A stretch of 52,341 bases of DNA from Lachnospiraceae bacterium UBA2860 (GCA_002350625.1 DEFE01000037.1:29632-81972), one strand, 5' to 3'; positions 33,993 through 42,452 are shown, counted from the first letter of the stretch. Program-made: numbers and translations. The notes: a model not told the origin generated them from the sequence alone.

Positions 33993-35585
33993 ATGAACGA
34001 AGCAAAGACACCGCTCCTTGAGATGCGGAATATCAGCAAGGATTTCTTCGGAAATCAGGTGCTGGCGGACATCGACCTCACGGTCGGAGAAGGCGAAGTC
34101 ATCGGCCTTGTCGGAGAAAATGGCGCCGGCAAGTCGACACTTATGCGCATTCTCTTCGGCGCCAACATGATCGCGGAGACCGGCGGCTACGGGGGAGACG
34201 TCCTCATAAACGGGAAAAAAGTGGAGTTTTCCTCTCCTTTTGACGCCATCGCGGCCGGCATCGGCATGGTGCACCAGGAATTCTCCCTGATCCCTGGATT
34301 TACAACAACGGAAAATATCCTGCTCAATCGTGAGCCCACCAAAAAGAGCGTGATCTCGGAGGTCTTCTCCGAGCGCATGAATACGCTGAACAGGACGGAG
34401 ATGTCCGAGCGGGCGAAGGCGGCCATCGAGATGATGGGCGTCAGGATCGACCCGAATATGGTCATCAGCGACATGCCGGTGGGACACAAGCAGTTTACGG
34501 AGATCGCGCGCGAGCTGTCGAAGGATCAGCTGAAGCTCCTCATCCTCGACGAGCCGACCGCGGTCCTTACAGAGAAAGAAGCGGAGGCGCTCCTCGATTC
34601 GATCCGCGCCATGTCGGCGCGCGGCATAGCCGTCATCTTCATCACGCACCGGCTGCAGGAGATCCTGTCCGTCTGCAACCGCGTCGTCGTCATGCGCGAC
34701 GGATACGTGGTACAGTCCGTGGACGCCGCCGATACGGACGTCGCCCAGATCACGAAGTGGATGGTCGGCCGCGAGGTGTCGCAGACACCGGAAGCGAATG
34801 ACAAGAAGGATCTGTCCGGCGGCAAACCCATCCTTAAGATCGAAAAGCTGTGGGTCGACATGCCCGGCGAGACGGTCAGAAATGTCTCCCTCGAAGTCAT
34901 GGAAGGAGAGATCCTCGGGATCGGCGGGCTCGCCGGCCAGGGCAAGCTCGGCATTCCGAACGGGGTCATGGGACTTTATCCCGCGGGCGGCAGCGTCGTC
35001 TTCGACGGCGAGCCCATACCGCTCAACAACCCGCGGCGCTGTCTCGATTCCTCCTTCGCCTTCGTGTCCGAGGACAGAAGAGGCGTGGGCCTCCTCCTCG
35101 ACGAATCGCTCGAGTGGAACATCGCCTTCCCCGCCATGCAGATTCAGAACAGGTTCCTGAAGAACTACCTCGGCGGCCTCATCAAGTGGAGAGATGAGAA
35201 GGCGATCCGCGAGGTGACCGAGAAATACATCGAAGAGCTGGCCATCAAGTGCACGAGCTCTAAGCAGAAAGCGCGCGCCCTGTCCGGCGGCAATCAGCAG
35301 AAGGTGTGCCTGGCCAAGGCATTTGCGCTTGCGCCCCGTCTTCTCTTCGTATCCGAGCCGACGCGCGGCATCGACGTCGGCGCCAAGGCGCTGGTGCTGC
35401 AGGCGCTCAAGCGCTTCAACCGCGAAAATGGCGTCACGATCGTCATGGTGTCGTCCGAGCTCGAGGAACTGCGAATGAGCTGCGACCGCATCGCGATCGT
35501 ATCCGGCGGAAAAGTGGCAGGTATCCTTCCCGCCTCGGCGTCCGTGGAAGAACTGGGCGGACTCATGCTCAGTCAGGTCATATAA
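33993..35585 (+). CDS. ABC transporter ATP-binding protein, RbsA/MglA type (two NBDs)
   Basis: 530 residues with two nucleotide-binding halves. Half 1 has an intact Walker A (GLVGENGAGKSTLMRIL) and Walker B (LLILDEPTAVL) but a degenerate signature (MPVGHKQ). Half 2 has an intact signature (LSGGNQQKV), a degenerate Walker A (GLAGQGKLG) and a Walker B in which the Asp is Ser (LLFVSEPTRGID). The two defects fall in the same composite site, leaving one complete site (Walker A/B of half 1 with the signature of half 2). This asymmetry is plausible for the family. It energises uptake through the two permeases that follow. Start ATG 33993 after GGAAGG. Confidence 0.92.
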   Translation: MNEAKTPLLEMRNISKDFFGNQVLADIDLTVGEGEVIGLVGENGAGKSTLMRILFGANMIAETGGYGGDVLINGKKVEFSSPFDAIAAGIGMVHQEFSLIPGFTTTENILLNREPTKKSVISEVFSERMNTLNRTEMSERAKAAIEMMGVRIDPNMVISDMPVGHKQFTEIARELSKDQLKLLILDEPTAVLTEKEAEALLDSIRAMSARGIAVIFITHRLQEILSVCNRVVVMRDGYVVQSVDAADTDVAQITKWMVGREVSQTPEANDKKDLSGGKPILKIEKLWVDMPGETVRNVSLEVMEGEILGIGGLAGQGKLGIPNGVMGLYPAGGSVVFDGEPIPLNNPRRCLDSSFAFVSEDRRGVGLLLDESLEWNIAFPAMQIQNRFLKNYLGGLIKWRDEKAIREVTEKYIEELAIKCTSSKQKARALSGGNQQKVCLAKAFALAPRLLFVSEPTRGIDVGAKALVLQALKRFNRENGVTIVMVSSELEELRMSCDRIAIVSGGKVAGILPASASVEELGGLMLSQVI

Positions 35586-35595
35586 GGAGGGCGGC

Positions 35596-36663
35596 ATGAA
35601 CGAAAACGCTAAGACGAATGAAAAAGGAGCGATCAGGAAAGCTCTGGAAAACTTCGGTCTTCCGAGACTGATCATTACGGGCTTCCTTGTGCTGCTCCTT
35701 ATCCTCGCGCCCTTTGTGGGCGCCGATCTGCCGACGCAGATCTCCAATATCATCGCGCGCTTCAGCTGGAACGGCGTCCTCGTGCTCGCCATGGTGCCGA
35801 TGGTCCACTCGGGCTGCGGCCTCAACTTCGGCCTGCCGCTCGGCATCATCTCGGGACTTCTCGGGGCGACGCTCTCCATCGAATTCGGCTTTACGGGAGG
35901 GCTCTCCTTCTTCATGGCGATCCTCATCGCGACGCCATTTGCGCTGATCCTGGGCTCGCTCTACGGATGGCTCCTCAACAAGATCAAAGGCGGCGAGATG
36001 ATGATCGCGACGTATGTCGGCTTCTCCTCGGTCTCCTTCATGTGCATGATGTGGCTCGTGCTTCCGTATAAGAGCCCGAACATGGTCTGGGGCCTTGCGG
36101 GCAAGGGCCTTCGTACGACGATCTCCCTCGAGGGCTACTACAATCAGGTACTTGCCAATTTCCTTAAGATCGAGATCGGCAACCTGACGATTCCTGTCGG
36201 CACGATCCTCTTCTTCGCGCTGCTCGCGCTCCTTATGTGGGCCTTCCTGCACACGAAGACCGGGACCGCGATGACGGCGGTCGGATCCAACCCCGTCTTC
36301 GCCAGTGCGGCCGGCATCAATGTGGACAGGATCCGCCTTCTTTCCGTGGTCATGTCCACGTGGCTTGCGGCGATCGGCATCCTCGTCTACGAGCAGGGCT
36401 TCGGCTTCGTCCAGCTCTATATGGCGCCCTTCTACATGGCGCTTCCCGCCGTATCGGCGATCCTGATCGGCGGCGCTTCCGTCAACAAGGCGACCATCAT
36501 GAACGTCATCATCGGCACGATCCTCTTCCAGGGCATCGTCACGATGACGCCCACCGTCATGAACAACATGATCCACATGGACATGAGCGAGGTCATCCGC
36601 ATCATCGCTTCGAACGGCATGATCCTCTACGCACTGACGAGAAAGACGGAGGGTTCGAGATGA
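35596..36663 (+). CDS. ABC transporter permease 1 (BPD_transp_2 / RbsC-like)
   Basis: 355 residues, about ten membrane helices, first beginning near residue 28 (LIITGFLVLLLILAPFVGA). Family features include the loop TKTGTAMTAVGSNPVFASAAGINVDRIR, the conserved coupling segment (split here for length: TGTAMTAVGSNPVF and ASAAGINVDR). AGGAGGG directly precedes the ATG. It overlaps the second permease by four bases (ATGA), so a heterodimeric membrane domain is likely. Confidence 0.9.
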   Translation: MNENAKTNEKGAIRKALENFGLPRLIITGFLVLLLILAPFVGADLPTQISNIIARFSWNGVLVLAMVPMVHSGCGLNFGLPLGIISGLLGATLSIEFGFTGGLSFFMAILIATPFALILGSLYGWLLNKIKGGEMMIATYVGFSSVSFMCMMWLVLPYKSPNMVWGLAGKGLRTTISLEGYYNQVLANFLKIEIGNLTIPVGTILFFALLALLMWAFLHTKTGTAMTAVGSNPVFASAAGINVDRIRLLSVVMSTWLAAIGILVYEQGFGFVQLYMAPFYMALPAVSAILIGGASVNKATIMNVIIGTILFQGIVTMTPTVMNNMIHMDMSEVIRIIASNGMILYALTRKTEGSR

Positions 36664-37769
36664 ATACGAAAAAGAAAATGAACGCCGGCGAATTCATCCG
36701 CAGGGGCTCGGTGCCGATGATGTTCATCCTTATCTGCGCGCTGTGCATCCCGATCGCGGGTCTTTCGCCCACCTACCTTGCCAATGAGATCGTGACCCGC
36801 ATGGGCCGGAACGCGTTTCTTATTCTGTCCCTGCTCATCCCGATCATGGCCGGTATGGGTCTCAATTTCGGCATGACGCTCGGCGCCATGGCCGGTGAGA
36901 TCGGCCTCATCCTGGCCTCCGACTGGCAGATCGTCGGCATACCGGGCATGGTCCTCGCCATGATCATATCGGTGCCGATCTCGGTGCTTCTCGGCCTCTT
37001 CTGCGGCAAGATCCTCAACATGGCCAGGGGCCGCGAGATGATCACGAGCTACATTATCAGCTATTTCATTAACGGCGTGTACCAGCTCGTCGTGCTCTAC
37101 CTCATGGGATCTATCATCCCGATCAGGCACAGCTCGATCAAGCTGCCGAGAGGCTACGGCATCCGCAACACGGTGAGCCTCCTCAACATGAGACAGAAGC
37201 TGGACAATCTGATCCCGCTCACGATCGGCGGCGTCAAGATCCCGGTGATGACATTTATCATCATCGCGCTCATGTGCCTTGTGATCATCTGGTTCAGGCG
37301 CACGAAGCTCGGCCAGGACATGCGCGCGGTCGGCCAGGACATGGAAGTGGCGCGCGACGCGGGCATCAACGTGGAGCGCACGAGAATCCTGTCAATCATC
37401 ATCTCCACGGTTCTCGCGGGGATCGGCATGGTCATCTACCTGCAGAACATGGGCAATATCGCAACCTACAGCTCGCACTCGCAGATCGGTATGTTCTGCA
37501 TCGCGGCCCTGCTTGTCGGCGGCGCGAGTGTCGACAAGGCGTCGATCGGAAATGTCTTCCTCGGCGTCATCCTGTTCCACACGATGTTCATCGTGGCCCC
37601 CAGAGCCGGCGCGTATATCACGGGCGACTCCATGATCGGTGAATACTTCCGTGTCTTCGTGTCCTACGCGGTCATCACGGTGGCGCTGATCATGTACGAG
37701 ACGAACAAGCGGCGCGCGAGGCGCGAGGCGGGACAGGAGCTCGTCAAAGAGCAGGAGAAGGAGGCTTAA
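36660..37769 (+). CDS. ABC transporter permease 2 (BPD_transp_2 / RbsC-like)
   Basis: 369 residues from the ATG at 36660, which overlaps the stop of permease 1. The much longer in-frame extension upstream is inside permease 1 and has the composition of an out-of-frame read. It is a paralogue of permease 1 with the same coupling segment (KLGQDMRAVGQDMEVARDAG) and multiple helices. The C-terminus is basic and charged (NKRRARREAGQELVKEQEKE), facing the cytoplasm. It ends three bases before the small membrane protein. Confidence 0.9.
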   Translation: MNTKKKMNAGEFIRRGSVPMMFILICALCIPIAGLSPTYLANEIVTRMGRNAFLILSLLIPIMAGMGLNFGMTLGAMAGEIGLILASDWQIVGIPGMVLAMIISVPISVLLGLFCGKILNMARGREMITSYIISYFINGVYQLVVLYLMGSIIPIRHSSIKLPRGYGIRNTVSLLNMRQKLDNLIPLTIGGVKIPVMTFIIIALMCLVIIWFRRTKLGQDMRAVGQDMEVARDAGINVERTRILSIIISTVLAGIGMVIYLQNMGNIATYSSHSQIGMFCIAALLVGGASVDKASIGNVFLGVILFHTMFIVAPRAGAYITGDSMIGEYFRVFVSYAVITVALIMYETNKRRARREAGQELVKEQEKEA

Positions 37770-37772
37770 GAC

Positions 37773-38243
37773 ATGAAGAACAAACGCAGACTCCTTGTGC
37801 GCATTCTTGCGATTGCCGCCGTGATCGGCATCGCCGCGGTGATGTTCGTCATCGGCCGCGGACACACGGTCTACTTCGACAACAAGGCCATGACCGCCGC
37901 GGACGGCACCGAATACAAACCCTTCTACCGGATTGATGTCTACGTGGGCGACGAGTGCGTGGCCAAGCTCAGCGAGGGCGACCGCGGCATGTACGCGATG
38001 ATGGGACAGAAGTTCAAGATGGTGCTTCACATCACGCCGAAGAAGGACGCGAAAAAAGTCGGAAGCGCGGTCACGATGAAGCTGCCGTACAACCTGGACG
38101 GCATCATCCTGAATCTGCCGGCGCTGCTGAACGGCGCCGCGGAGGAAGACTATATGGAAGAGTTCATCCCCGCGCCCGAGGTGGAAGACGAAGACGCGGA
38201 TTCCGTCGTGACGGACGAATTCGTGATGCCGTCGGAAGAGTAA
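37773..38243 (+). CDS. small membrane-anchored protein of the DUF3798 transporter operon
   Basis: 156 residues: one N-terminal anchor (about 8-27, ILAIAAVIGIAAVMFVIGRG), then an extracytoplasmic domain of ~100 residues (TVYFDNKAMTAADGTEYKPF, VGDECVAKLSEGDRGMYAMMGQ) and an acidic tail. I do not assign a function. Its place three bases after permease 2 suggests an accessory subunit of the transporter, perhaps a docking partner for the binding protein. Confidence 0.8.
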   Translation: MKNKRRLLVRILAIAAVIGIAAVMFVIGRGHTVYFDNKAMTAADGTEYKPFYRIDVYVGDECVAKLSEGDRGMYAMMGQKFKMVLHITPKKDAKKVGSAVTMKLPYNLDGIILNLPALLNGAAEEDYMEEFIPAPEVEDEDADSVVTDEFVMPSEE

Positions 38244-38338
38244 GCGGCCTTAAGGACCGGAAGGTTCGGACAGGCGGCGCTGCCGGAGAGAAAGCGGCCT
38301 AAAGGACCGGAAGGTTCGGACAGATGGTGCTGCGGGAG
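38244..38338 (+). repeat. 50-bp tandem duplication between genes
   Basis: Two 45-base copies (38244-38288, 38294-38338) share the core GGACCGGAAGGTTCGGACAG. They fill almost the whole gap between the transporter operon and the flavoprotein gene. Confidence 0.9.
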
Positions 38339-38346
38339 CAGGATAC

Positions 38347-39768
38347 ATGATGGAATGCGGAAAAAGACAGGTCGCGGTGATCGGCGGCGGCGCATCGGGG
38401 CTTGCCGCCGCGGTCGCGGCCGCAAGATGCGGGGCGGAGACGACGCTCTATGAGGCGATGACGCGCCCGGGCAGAAAGCTGCTCATCACCGGAAACGGGC
38501 GCTGTAATCTCTGCAACAAACGAGCCGGAGACGGCGGTGTATATGCAGGTATGAACGGAACGGATGCGGCGGAACTGGCCGCATCCGTTTTCGCGCGCTT
38601 TTCCGCGGACAAGATCTGCGCGTTCTTTGAGGAGATCGGCGTCGCGGTCCGGGCGGAGGGAGACCTGCTCTATCCACGCTCGGGACAGGCGTCGACGGTC
38701 CTTGCGGCGCTCCTGAAAGAAGCGGAGCGGCTGCATGTGAAGCTGAAGTACAACGTAAGGATCCGATCGCTCAGAAGAGACGAAAGCAGCGGCAGATGGG
38801 AGATCGGCACGGACGGCTGGACTTACACGGCGGACGCGGTCGTGCTCGCCTCAGGGTCGAAAGCCGCGCCCGAGACCGGGAGCGACGGCAGCGGTTATGC
38901 GCTGGCGGAAGAGGCCGGTCACCACGTGACGCGCCTTGAGCCCGCGCTCACGGGATTTATCATCGAAGACCCGCAGCTGCGCCTCGCCTCCGGCGCGCGG
39001 ACGAAAGCGCGCGTCCGGCTGGTTCCGGGCCTGGCCGAAGCGGCAGACGCAGACCCGGCCGAAGCGGCAGGCGCAGTACCGGCCGGACGCGGCAGAACAG
39101 TCTCCGAAGAAATCCGGGAGACAGTCTACGCGGAAGAAGACGGCGAGCTGCAGTGGGCCGACGACGGCATCTCCGGCATCGCGGTCTTCCAGCTGAGCCG
39201 CATTGCGGCGCATCTGCCGGAGGGAACGCCGCTCCGCCTCGCCATCGACCTTGTCCCGGATCTGACGGAGGAGGAACTCACGGCGTCGCTCCGTCTCATG
39301 GCGGCGCACATGGGCGAAGACGCGCAGCTCCGGCAGCTCTGCGCTGCCTTCACGCACGAGCGCGTCGCCCGCTATATAGAAGAGATCTCCGGCGCGCCGG
39401 ATAAGATGTTCGCAGCATCGGACAAGACCTCTGCGGCGCCGGTGGAGACGACCGGCTTATCGGCCGGAATCTCTGCAGCGCCGGCGGAGACTCCCGGCGC
39501 GCCGGACAAGGCTTCGACCGCCGCACGCCTCCTTAAGCACCTCAGCTTCCCGATCGCCGGCACGCGCGGGTTCGACAGGGCGCAGACGACGGCGGGAGGC
39601 ATTTTCGTAAGTGAAGTGGAGCCGGATACCCTGCGCTCACGCGTCGCCGAAGACCTCTACCTCGCCGGGGAAATCCTCGACGTCGACGGCCCCTGCGGCG
39701 GCTTCAACCTCGCCTGGGCCTGGGCGAGCGGCTATCTCGCGGGAAGCGCTGCGGCGCGGTCGATTTGA
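38347..39768 (+). CDS. NAD(P)/FAD-dependent oxidoreductase, HI0933/YhiN family
   Basis: 473 residues. The N-terminal FAD-binding motif VAVIGGGASGLAAAVAAARCG and the family hallmark PGRKLLITGNGRCNLCN are clear, as are VVLASGSKA and a C-terminal GEILDVDGPCGGFNLAWAWASG. The cellular role of this family is not settled. Two low-complexity insertions interrupt the middle: AEAADADPAEAAGAVPAG (24-base DNA period) and an Ala/Pro/Thr stretch near 350-390 with a 42-base DNA period (SAAPVETTG / SAAPAETPG). ATG 38347 or 38350 can serve as start; the ribosome site is weak. Confidence 0.88.
   Translation: MMECGKRQVAVIGGGASGLAAAVAAARCGAETTLYEAMTRPGRKLLITGNGRCNLCNKRAGDGGVYAGMNGTDAAELAASVFARFSADKICAFFEEIGVAVRAEGDLLYPRSGQASTVLAALLKEAERLHVKLKYNVRIRSLRRDESSGRWEIGTDGWTYTADAVVLASGSKAAPETGSDGSGYALAEEAGHHVTRLEPALTGFIIEDPQLRLASGARTKARVRLVPGLAEAADADPAEAAGAVPAGRGRTVSEEIRETVYAEEDGELQWADDGISGIAVFQLSRIAAHLPEGTPLRLAIDLVPDLTEEELTASLRLMAAHMGEDAQLRQLCAAFTHERVARYIEEISGAPDKMFAASDKTSAAPVETTGLSAGISAAPAETPGAPDKASTAARLLKHLSFPIAGTRGFDRAQTTAGGIFVSEVEPDTLRSRVAEDLYLAGEILDVDGPCGGFNLAWAWASGYLAGSAAARSI
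39033..39084 (+). repeat. in-frame 24-bp tandem repeat inside the HI0933-family gene
   Basis: GGCCGAAGCGGCAG occurs at 39033-39046 and 39057-39070, and a partial third unit begins at 39081. The period is 24 bases (8 codons). Confidence 0.85.
39391..39510 (+). repeat. in-frame 42-bp and nested repeats inside the HI0933-family gene
   Basis: A CTCTGC-GCGCCGG-GGAGAC unit occurs at 39429-39449 and 39471-39491 (42-base period). It is flanked by GGCGCGCCGGAYAAG at 39391-39405 and 39496-39510. All lie within an apparent insertion in the enzyme. Confidence 0.85.
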
Positions 39769-39780
39769 GCCGCCCGAATC

Positions 39781-39809
39781 TTGACAGATCATAGCGCTTG
39801 CGGCATAAT
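39781..39809 (+). promoter_or_regulatory. greA-lysS promoter
   Basis: A consensus -35 TTGACA (39781-39786), exactly 17 bases, and CATAAT (39804-39809). The start would be near 39816, leaving a 140-base leader. Confidence 0.75.
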
Positions 39810-39829
39810 AGACGATGCTATCTGCACTG

Positions 39830-39860
39830 GCGTGACGAGAACATGCGTCACGCGCTTTTT
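39830..39860 (+). terminator. leader terminator between the greA promoter and greA
   Basis: GCGTGACG (39830-39837) pairs perfectly with CGTCACGC (39846-39853), followed by GCTTTTT. It lies ~15 bases after the predicted start and ~100 bases before greA, so it can act as an attenuator or yield a short leader RNA. Confidence 0.7.
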
Positions 39861-39956
39861 GACGTTATGGCGGAAAATACACATAAAAAACAAGCGTCCG
39901 CTTCTCCCGCATGAGGGACCTGGAACGGGAGGCGTCAGAATACGGAGGAACGTAGG

Positions 39957-40451
39957 ATGAGTGAAGAAACGACCGTAAAGAAGAATATACTTACTTATGC
40001 CGGGCTGAAAAAACTGGAAGATGAACTGACGGACCTCAAGGTCAATAAGATGCGCGAGATTTCGAAGAAGATCGGTGAAGCCCGCGAGCAGGGCGATCTT
40101 TCGGAAAACGCAGAATATGACGCCGCCAAGGACGAGCAGCGCGATATCGCCGCACGCATCGAGGAAATCGAAGCGATCCTCAAAAATGCGGAAGTCTTCG
40201 TGGAAGACGAGGCGGATACCGACGCCGTCAATATCGGCTGCAAGGTGAAGCTCTTCGACTGCGACTTTGACGAGGAGATCGAATTCAAGATCGTCGGCTC
40301 GACGGAGGCAAACTCCCTGAGCAACAAGATCTCCAATGAATCCCCGGTCGGCCGCGCGCTGATGGGGAAGAAGGTCGGCGACATGATCGAAGTCGAGATG
40401 CCTTCCATGACCAGCCACTACAGAATTATAGAAATCGAGCGCAACGTTTAA
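39957..40451 (+). CDS. greA: transcription elongation factor GreA
   Basis: Rescues backtracked RNA polymerase by stimulating transcript cleavage through the secondary channel. 164 residues: an N-terminal coiled coil with the acidic tip REQGDLSENAEYDAAKDEQ (Asp/Glu that coordinate the catalytic Mg), then the globular C-terminal domain ending TSHYRIIEIERNV. A GGAGG site precedes the ATG. It is followed after 12 bases by lysS, the common clostridial order. The leader contains a terminator-like hairpin. Confidence 0.95.
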   Translation: MSEETTVKKNILTYAGLKKLEDELTDLKVNKMREISKKIGEAREQGDLSENAEYDAAKDEQRDIAARIEEIEAILKNAEVFVEDEADTDAVNIGCKVKLFDCDFDEEIEFKIVGSTEANSLSNKISNESPVGRALMGKKVGDMIEVEMPSMTSHYRIIEIERNV

Positions 40452-40463
40452 CGGAGGACGCTT

Positions 40464-41954
40464 ATGCCGGGAAGAATGCAGGAACAGACACAGGATCTGA
40501 ATCAGCTCAGAAAAGTGCGCCGCGAGAAGCTCGCCGCGCTCATGGAAGCGGGCGAAAACCCCTATGAGGTCGTTACATACGACCAGACGGCGCACACCAA
40601 AGAGATCAAAGACAACTACGAGGCATTTGAGGGGAAGGACGTATCGATCGCCGGGCGTCTCATGCAGAAGCGCGTGATGGGCAAGGCCTCCTTCGCCAAC
40701 GTCCAGGACCGCGACGGCAACATTCAGATCTACGTCTCGCGCGACGACCTCGGCGACGCGGACTACGCGAAATTCAAGAAGCTCGACGTCGGCGACATCG
40801 TCGGCGTTAAGGGCGTGGTATTTACGACGAAGATGGGCGAGAAGTCCGTGCACGCGAAGAGCGTGAAGCTTCTCAGCAAGTCGCTCCAGATTCTGCCGGA
40901 GAAGTTCCACGGCCTCACGGACACCGACATCCGTTACCGTCAGAGATACGTGGACCTCATCATGAATCCGGAGGTTCGCGACGTCTTCATCAAGCGGTCG
41001 AAGATCATTTCCGCCATCCGGCGCTATCTCGACGCCAAAGACTTCATGGAAGTCGAGACGCCGATGCTCGTCGAAAATGCCGGCGGCGCTGCAGCCCGCC
41101 CCTTCGTCACGCATTTCAACGCGCTCGACGAGGACAAGAAGCTGCGCATCTCCCTCGAGCTGTACCTGAAGAGACTGATCGTCGGCGGCCTCGAGAGAGT
41201 CTACGAGATCGGCCGCGTCTTCAGAAATGAAGGCCTCGACATCAAGCACAACCCGGAGTTTACGCTCATGGAGCTTTATCAGGCCTACACCGACTACAAC
41301 GGCATGATGGACCTGACGGAGGATATGTTCCGCACGGTGGCGCAGGAAGTGCTCGGCACGACGACGATCGTTTACAAGGGTGTCGAGATGGATCTCGGGA
41401 AGCCATTTACGAGAATGACGATGACCGAGGCCGTCAAGGAATACAGCGGCGTCGACTTCGATCAGATCACCTCCCTCGAGGAGGCCCGCGCCATTGCCAA
41501 AGAGAAGCATGTGGAGTACGAGGAGCGCCATCAGATCGGCGACATCCTGAATCTCTTCTTTGACGCATTTGTCGAGGACAACCTGATCCAGCCGACATTT
41601 ATCACGGGCCATCCGATTGAGATCAGCCCGCTGACAAAGAAGGATCCGGAGCATCCGGGCAAGGTGCTTCGCTTCGAGATGTTCATGAACGGCTGGGAGA
41701 TGTGCAACGCCTACTCCGAGCTGAACGACCCGATCGACCAGCGCGAGAGATTCCGCGCGCAGGAGGAGCAGCTCGCCCAGGGCGACGAAGAAGCGCAGAC
41801 CACGGACGAGGACTTCCTCAACGCGCTCGAGATCGGCATGCCCCCGACGGGCGGCATCGGCTACGGGATCGACCGCTGGTGCATGCTCTTTACCGGGGCG
41901 GAGGCGATCAGGGATGTGCTGCTCTTCCCGACGATGAAGTCCATCAAGGAATAA
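40464..41954 (+). CDS. lysS: lysyl-tRNA synthetase, class II
   Basis: Charges tRNA-Lys. 496 residues. N-terminal OB-fold anticodon domain (VSIAGRLMQKRVMGKASFA), then the class II core: motif 1 around FMEVETPMLVENAGGAAARPF, in two parts EVETPML and GGAAARPF; motif 2 FRNEGLDIKHNPEFTLMELY with its Arg; motif 3 GGIGYGIDRWCMLF. It is the last host-like gene before the AT-rich islands; the TTACACCA repeat begins 31 bases after its stop. Confidence 0.96.
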   Translation: MPGRMQEQTQDLNQLRKVRREKLAALMEAGENPYEVVTYDQTAHTKEIKDNYEAFEGKDVSIAGRLMQKRVMGKASFANVQDRDGNIQIYVSRDDLGDADYAKFKKLDVGDIVGVKGVVFTTKMGEKSVHAKSVKLLSKSLQILPEKFHGLTDTDIRYRQRYVDLIMNPEVRDVFIKRSKIISAIRRYLDAKDFMEVETPMLVENAGGAAARPFVTHFNALDEDKKLRISLELYLKRLIVGGLERVYEIGRVFRNEGLDIKHNPEFTLMELYQAYTDYNGMMDLTEDMFRTVAQEVLGTTTIVYKGVEMDLGKPFTRMTMTEAVKEYSGVDFDQITSLEEARAIAKEKHVEYEERHQIGDILNLFFDAFVEDNLIQPTFITGHPIEISPLTKKDPEHPGKVLRFEMFMNGWEMCNAYSELNDPIDQRERFRAQEEQLAQGDEEAQTTDEDFLNALEIGMPPTGGIGYGIDRWCMLFTGAEAIRDVLLFPTMKSIKE

Positions 41955-41983
41955 CCCAGGTTTTAAGGGCTTTTTTGAAATTT

Positions 41984-42003
41984 CTTACACCATTTGTACA
42001 CCA
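41984..42003. repeat. left TTACACCA repeat pair, putative island boundary
   Basis: CTTACACCATTTG (41984-41996) is repeated exactly at 46942-46954. Within each site TTACACCA-type octamers occur twice at 11-12-base spacing, like arm-type sites of tyrosine recombinases. Confidence 0.6.
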
Positions 42004-42035
42004 AAGCAGGTACAATTCTATATGGAACAGACAGC

Positions 42036-42063
42036 GGACGGTCAGATTCTGGCCGTCCTTTTT
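42036..42063 (+). terminator. intrinsic terminator after lysS
   Basis: GGACGGTCAG pairs with CTGGCCGTCC (one G.T pair) across an ATT loop and runs into five T residues. Confidence 0.75.
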
Positions 42064-42082
42064 CTATCGATAAGGAGGGTAT

Positions 42083-42367
42083 ATGAAATATTCAGACGAT
42101 GATATTCGAAATGCATCAAAAGTGACTTTACAGATGGCAGGGGCTTATCTGGGCATATCTCCAAACGCGATAGCTATGGGGATGCGGAACAATTTACTGC
42201 CAATAGGGTTTGCGCTCCATAATGAAGACAGAGACAGACGTTATTCTGAAAGCTGGTCTTACCATATCGTCGGGGAGCGGCTAATTGCATATAAATACGG
42301 GAGAATCAATGGAATTCAGGTCGACAATATCGAGAATGGATTTAAAAAACTACCAGCCGCGGGTTGA
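42083..42367 (+). CDS. small protein at the head of the defence island, possibly DNA-binding
   Basis: 94 residues, AAGGAGGG directly upstream. The N-terminal half (VTLQMAGAYLGISPNAIAMG) reads like a helix-turn-helix as in small excisionase or regulator proteins of integrative elements. The C-terminal half (YSESWSYHIVGERLIAYKYG) resembles the wing or strand part. It precedes the AbiE promoter by ~20 bases and could be the island's regulator or recombination directionality factor. Not recognised with certainty. Confidence 0.55.
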   Translation: MKYSDDDIRNASKVTLQMAGAYLGISPNAIAMGMRNNLLPIGFALHNEDRDRRYSESWSYHIVGERLIAYKYGRINGIQVDNIENGFKKLPAAG

Positions 42368-42385
42368 TAAATAACCAAAAAGACC

Positions 42386-42420
42386 TTTTCGCTACATATT
42401 CGCGGTACGTGTAGCGAAAA
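42386..42420. promoter_or_regulatory. AbiEi operator, inverted repeat 1
   Basis: TTTTCGCTACA (42386-42396) and its exact complement TGTAGCGAAAA (42410-42420) flank a 13-base spacer. A second repeat of the same design lies 44 bases downstream (centre to centre), about four helical turns. Confidence 0.75.
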
Positions 42421-42423
42421 GGG

Positions 42424-42452
42424 TTGACTTTTTTGCTACATTGACATAAAAT
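42424..42452 (+). promoter_or_regulatory. abiE operon promoter
   Basis: TTGACT (42424-42429), 17 bases, TAAAAT (42447-42452). The -35 lies between the two inverted repeats and the -10 lies in the spacer of the second, so bound repressor would block RNA polymerase. Confidence 0.7.

Noticed and set aside
33975..35927. A 650-codon minus-strand frame opposite the ABC ATPase
   Set aside because: The plus strand has unmistakable ATPase motifs; the antisense frame has none.
36237..36659. In-frame upstream extension of permease 2
   Set aside because: It lies inside permease 1 with His/Arg-rich shadow composition; the ATGA overlap start at 36660 is typical.
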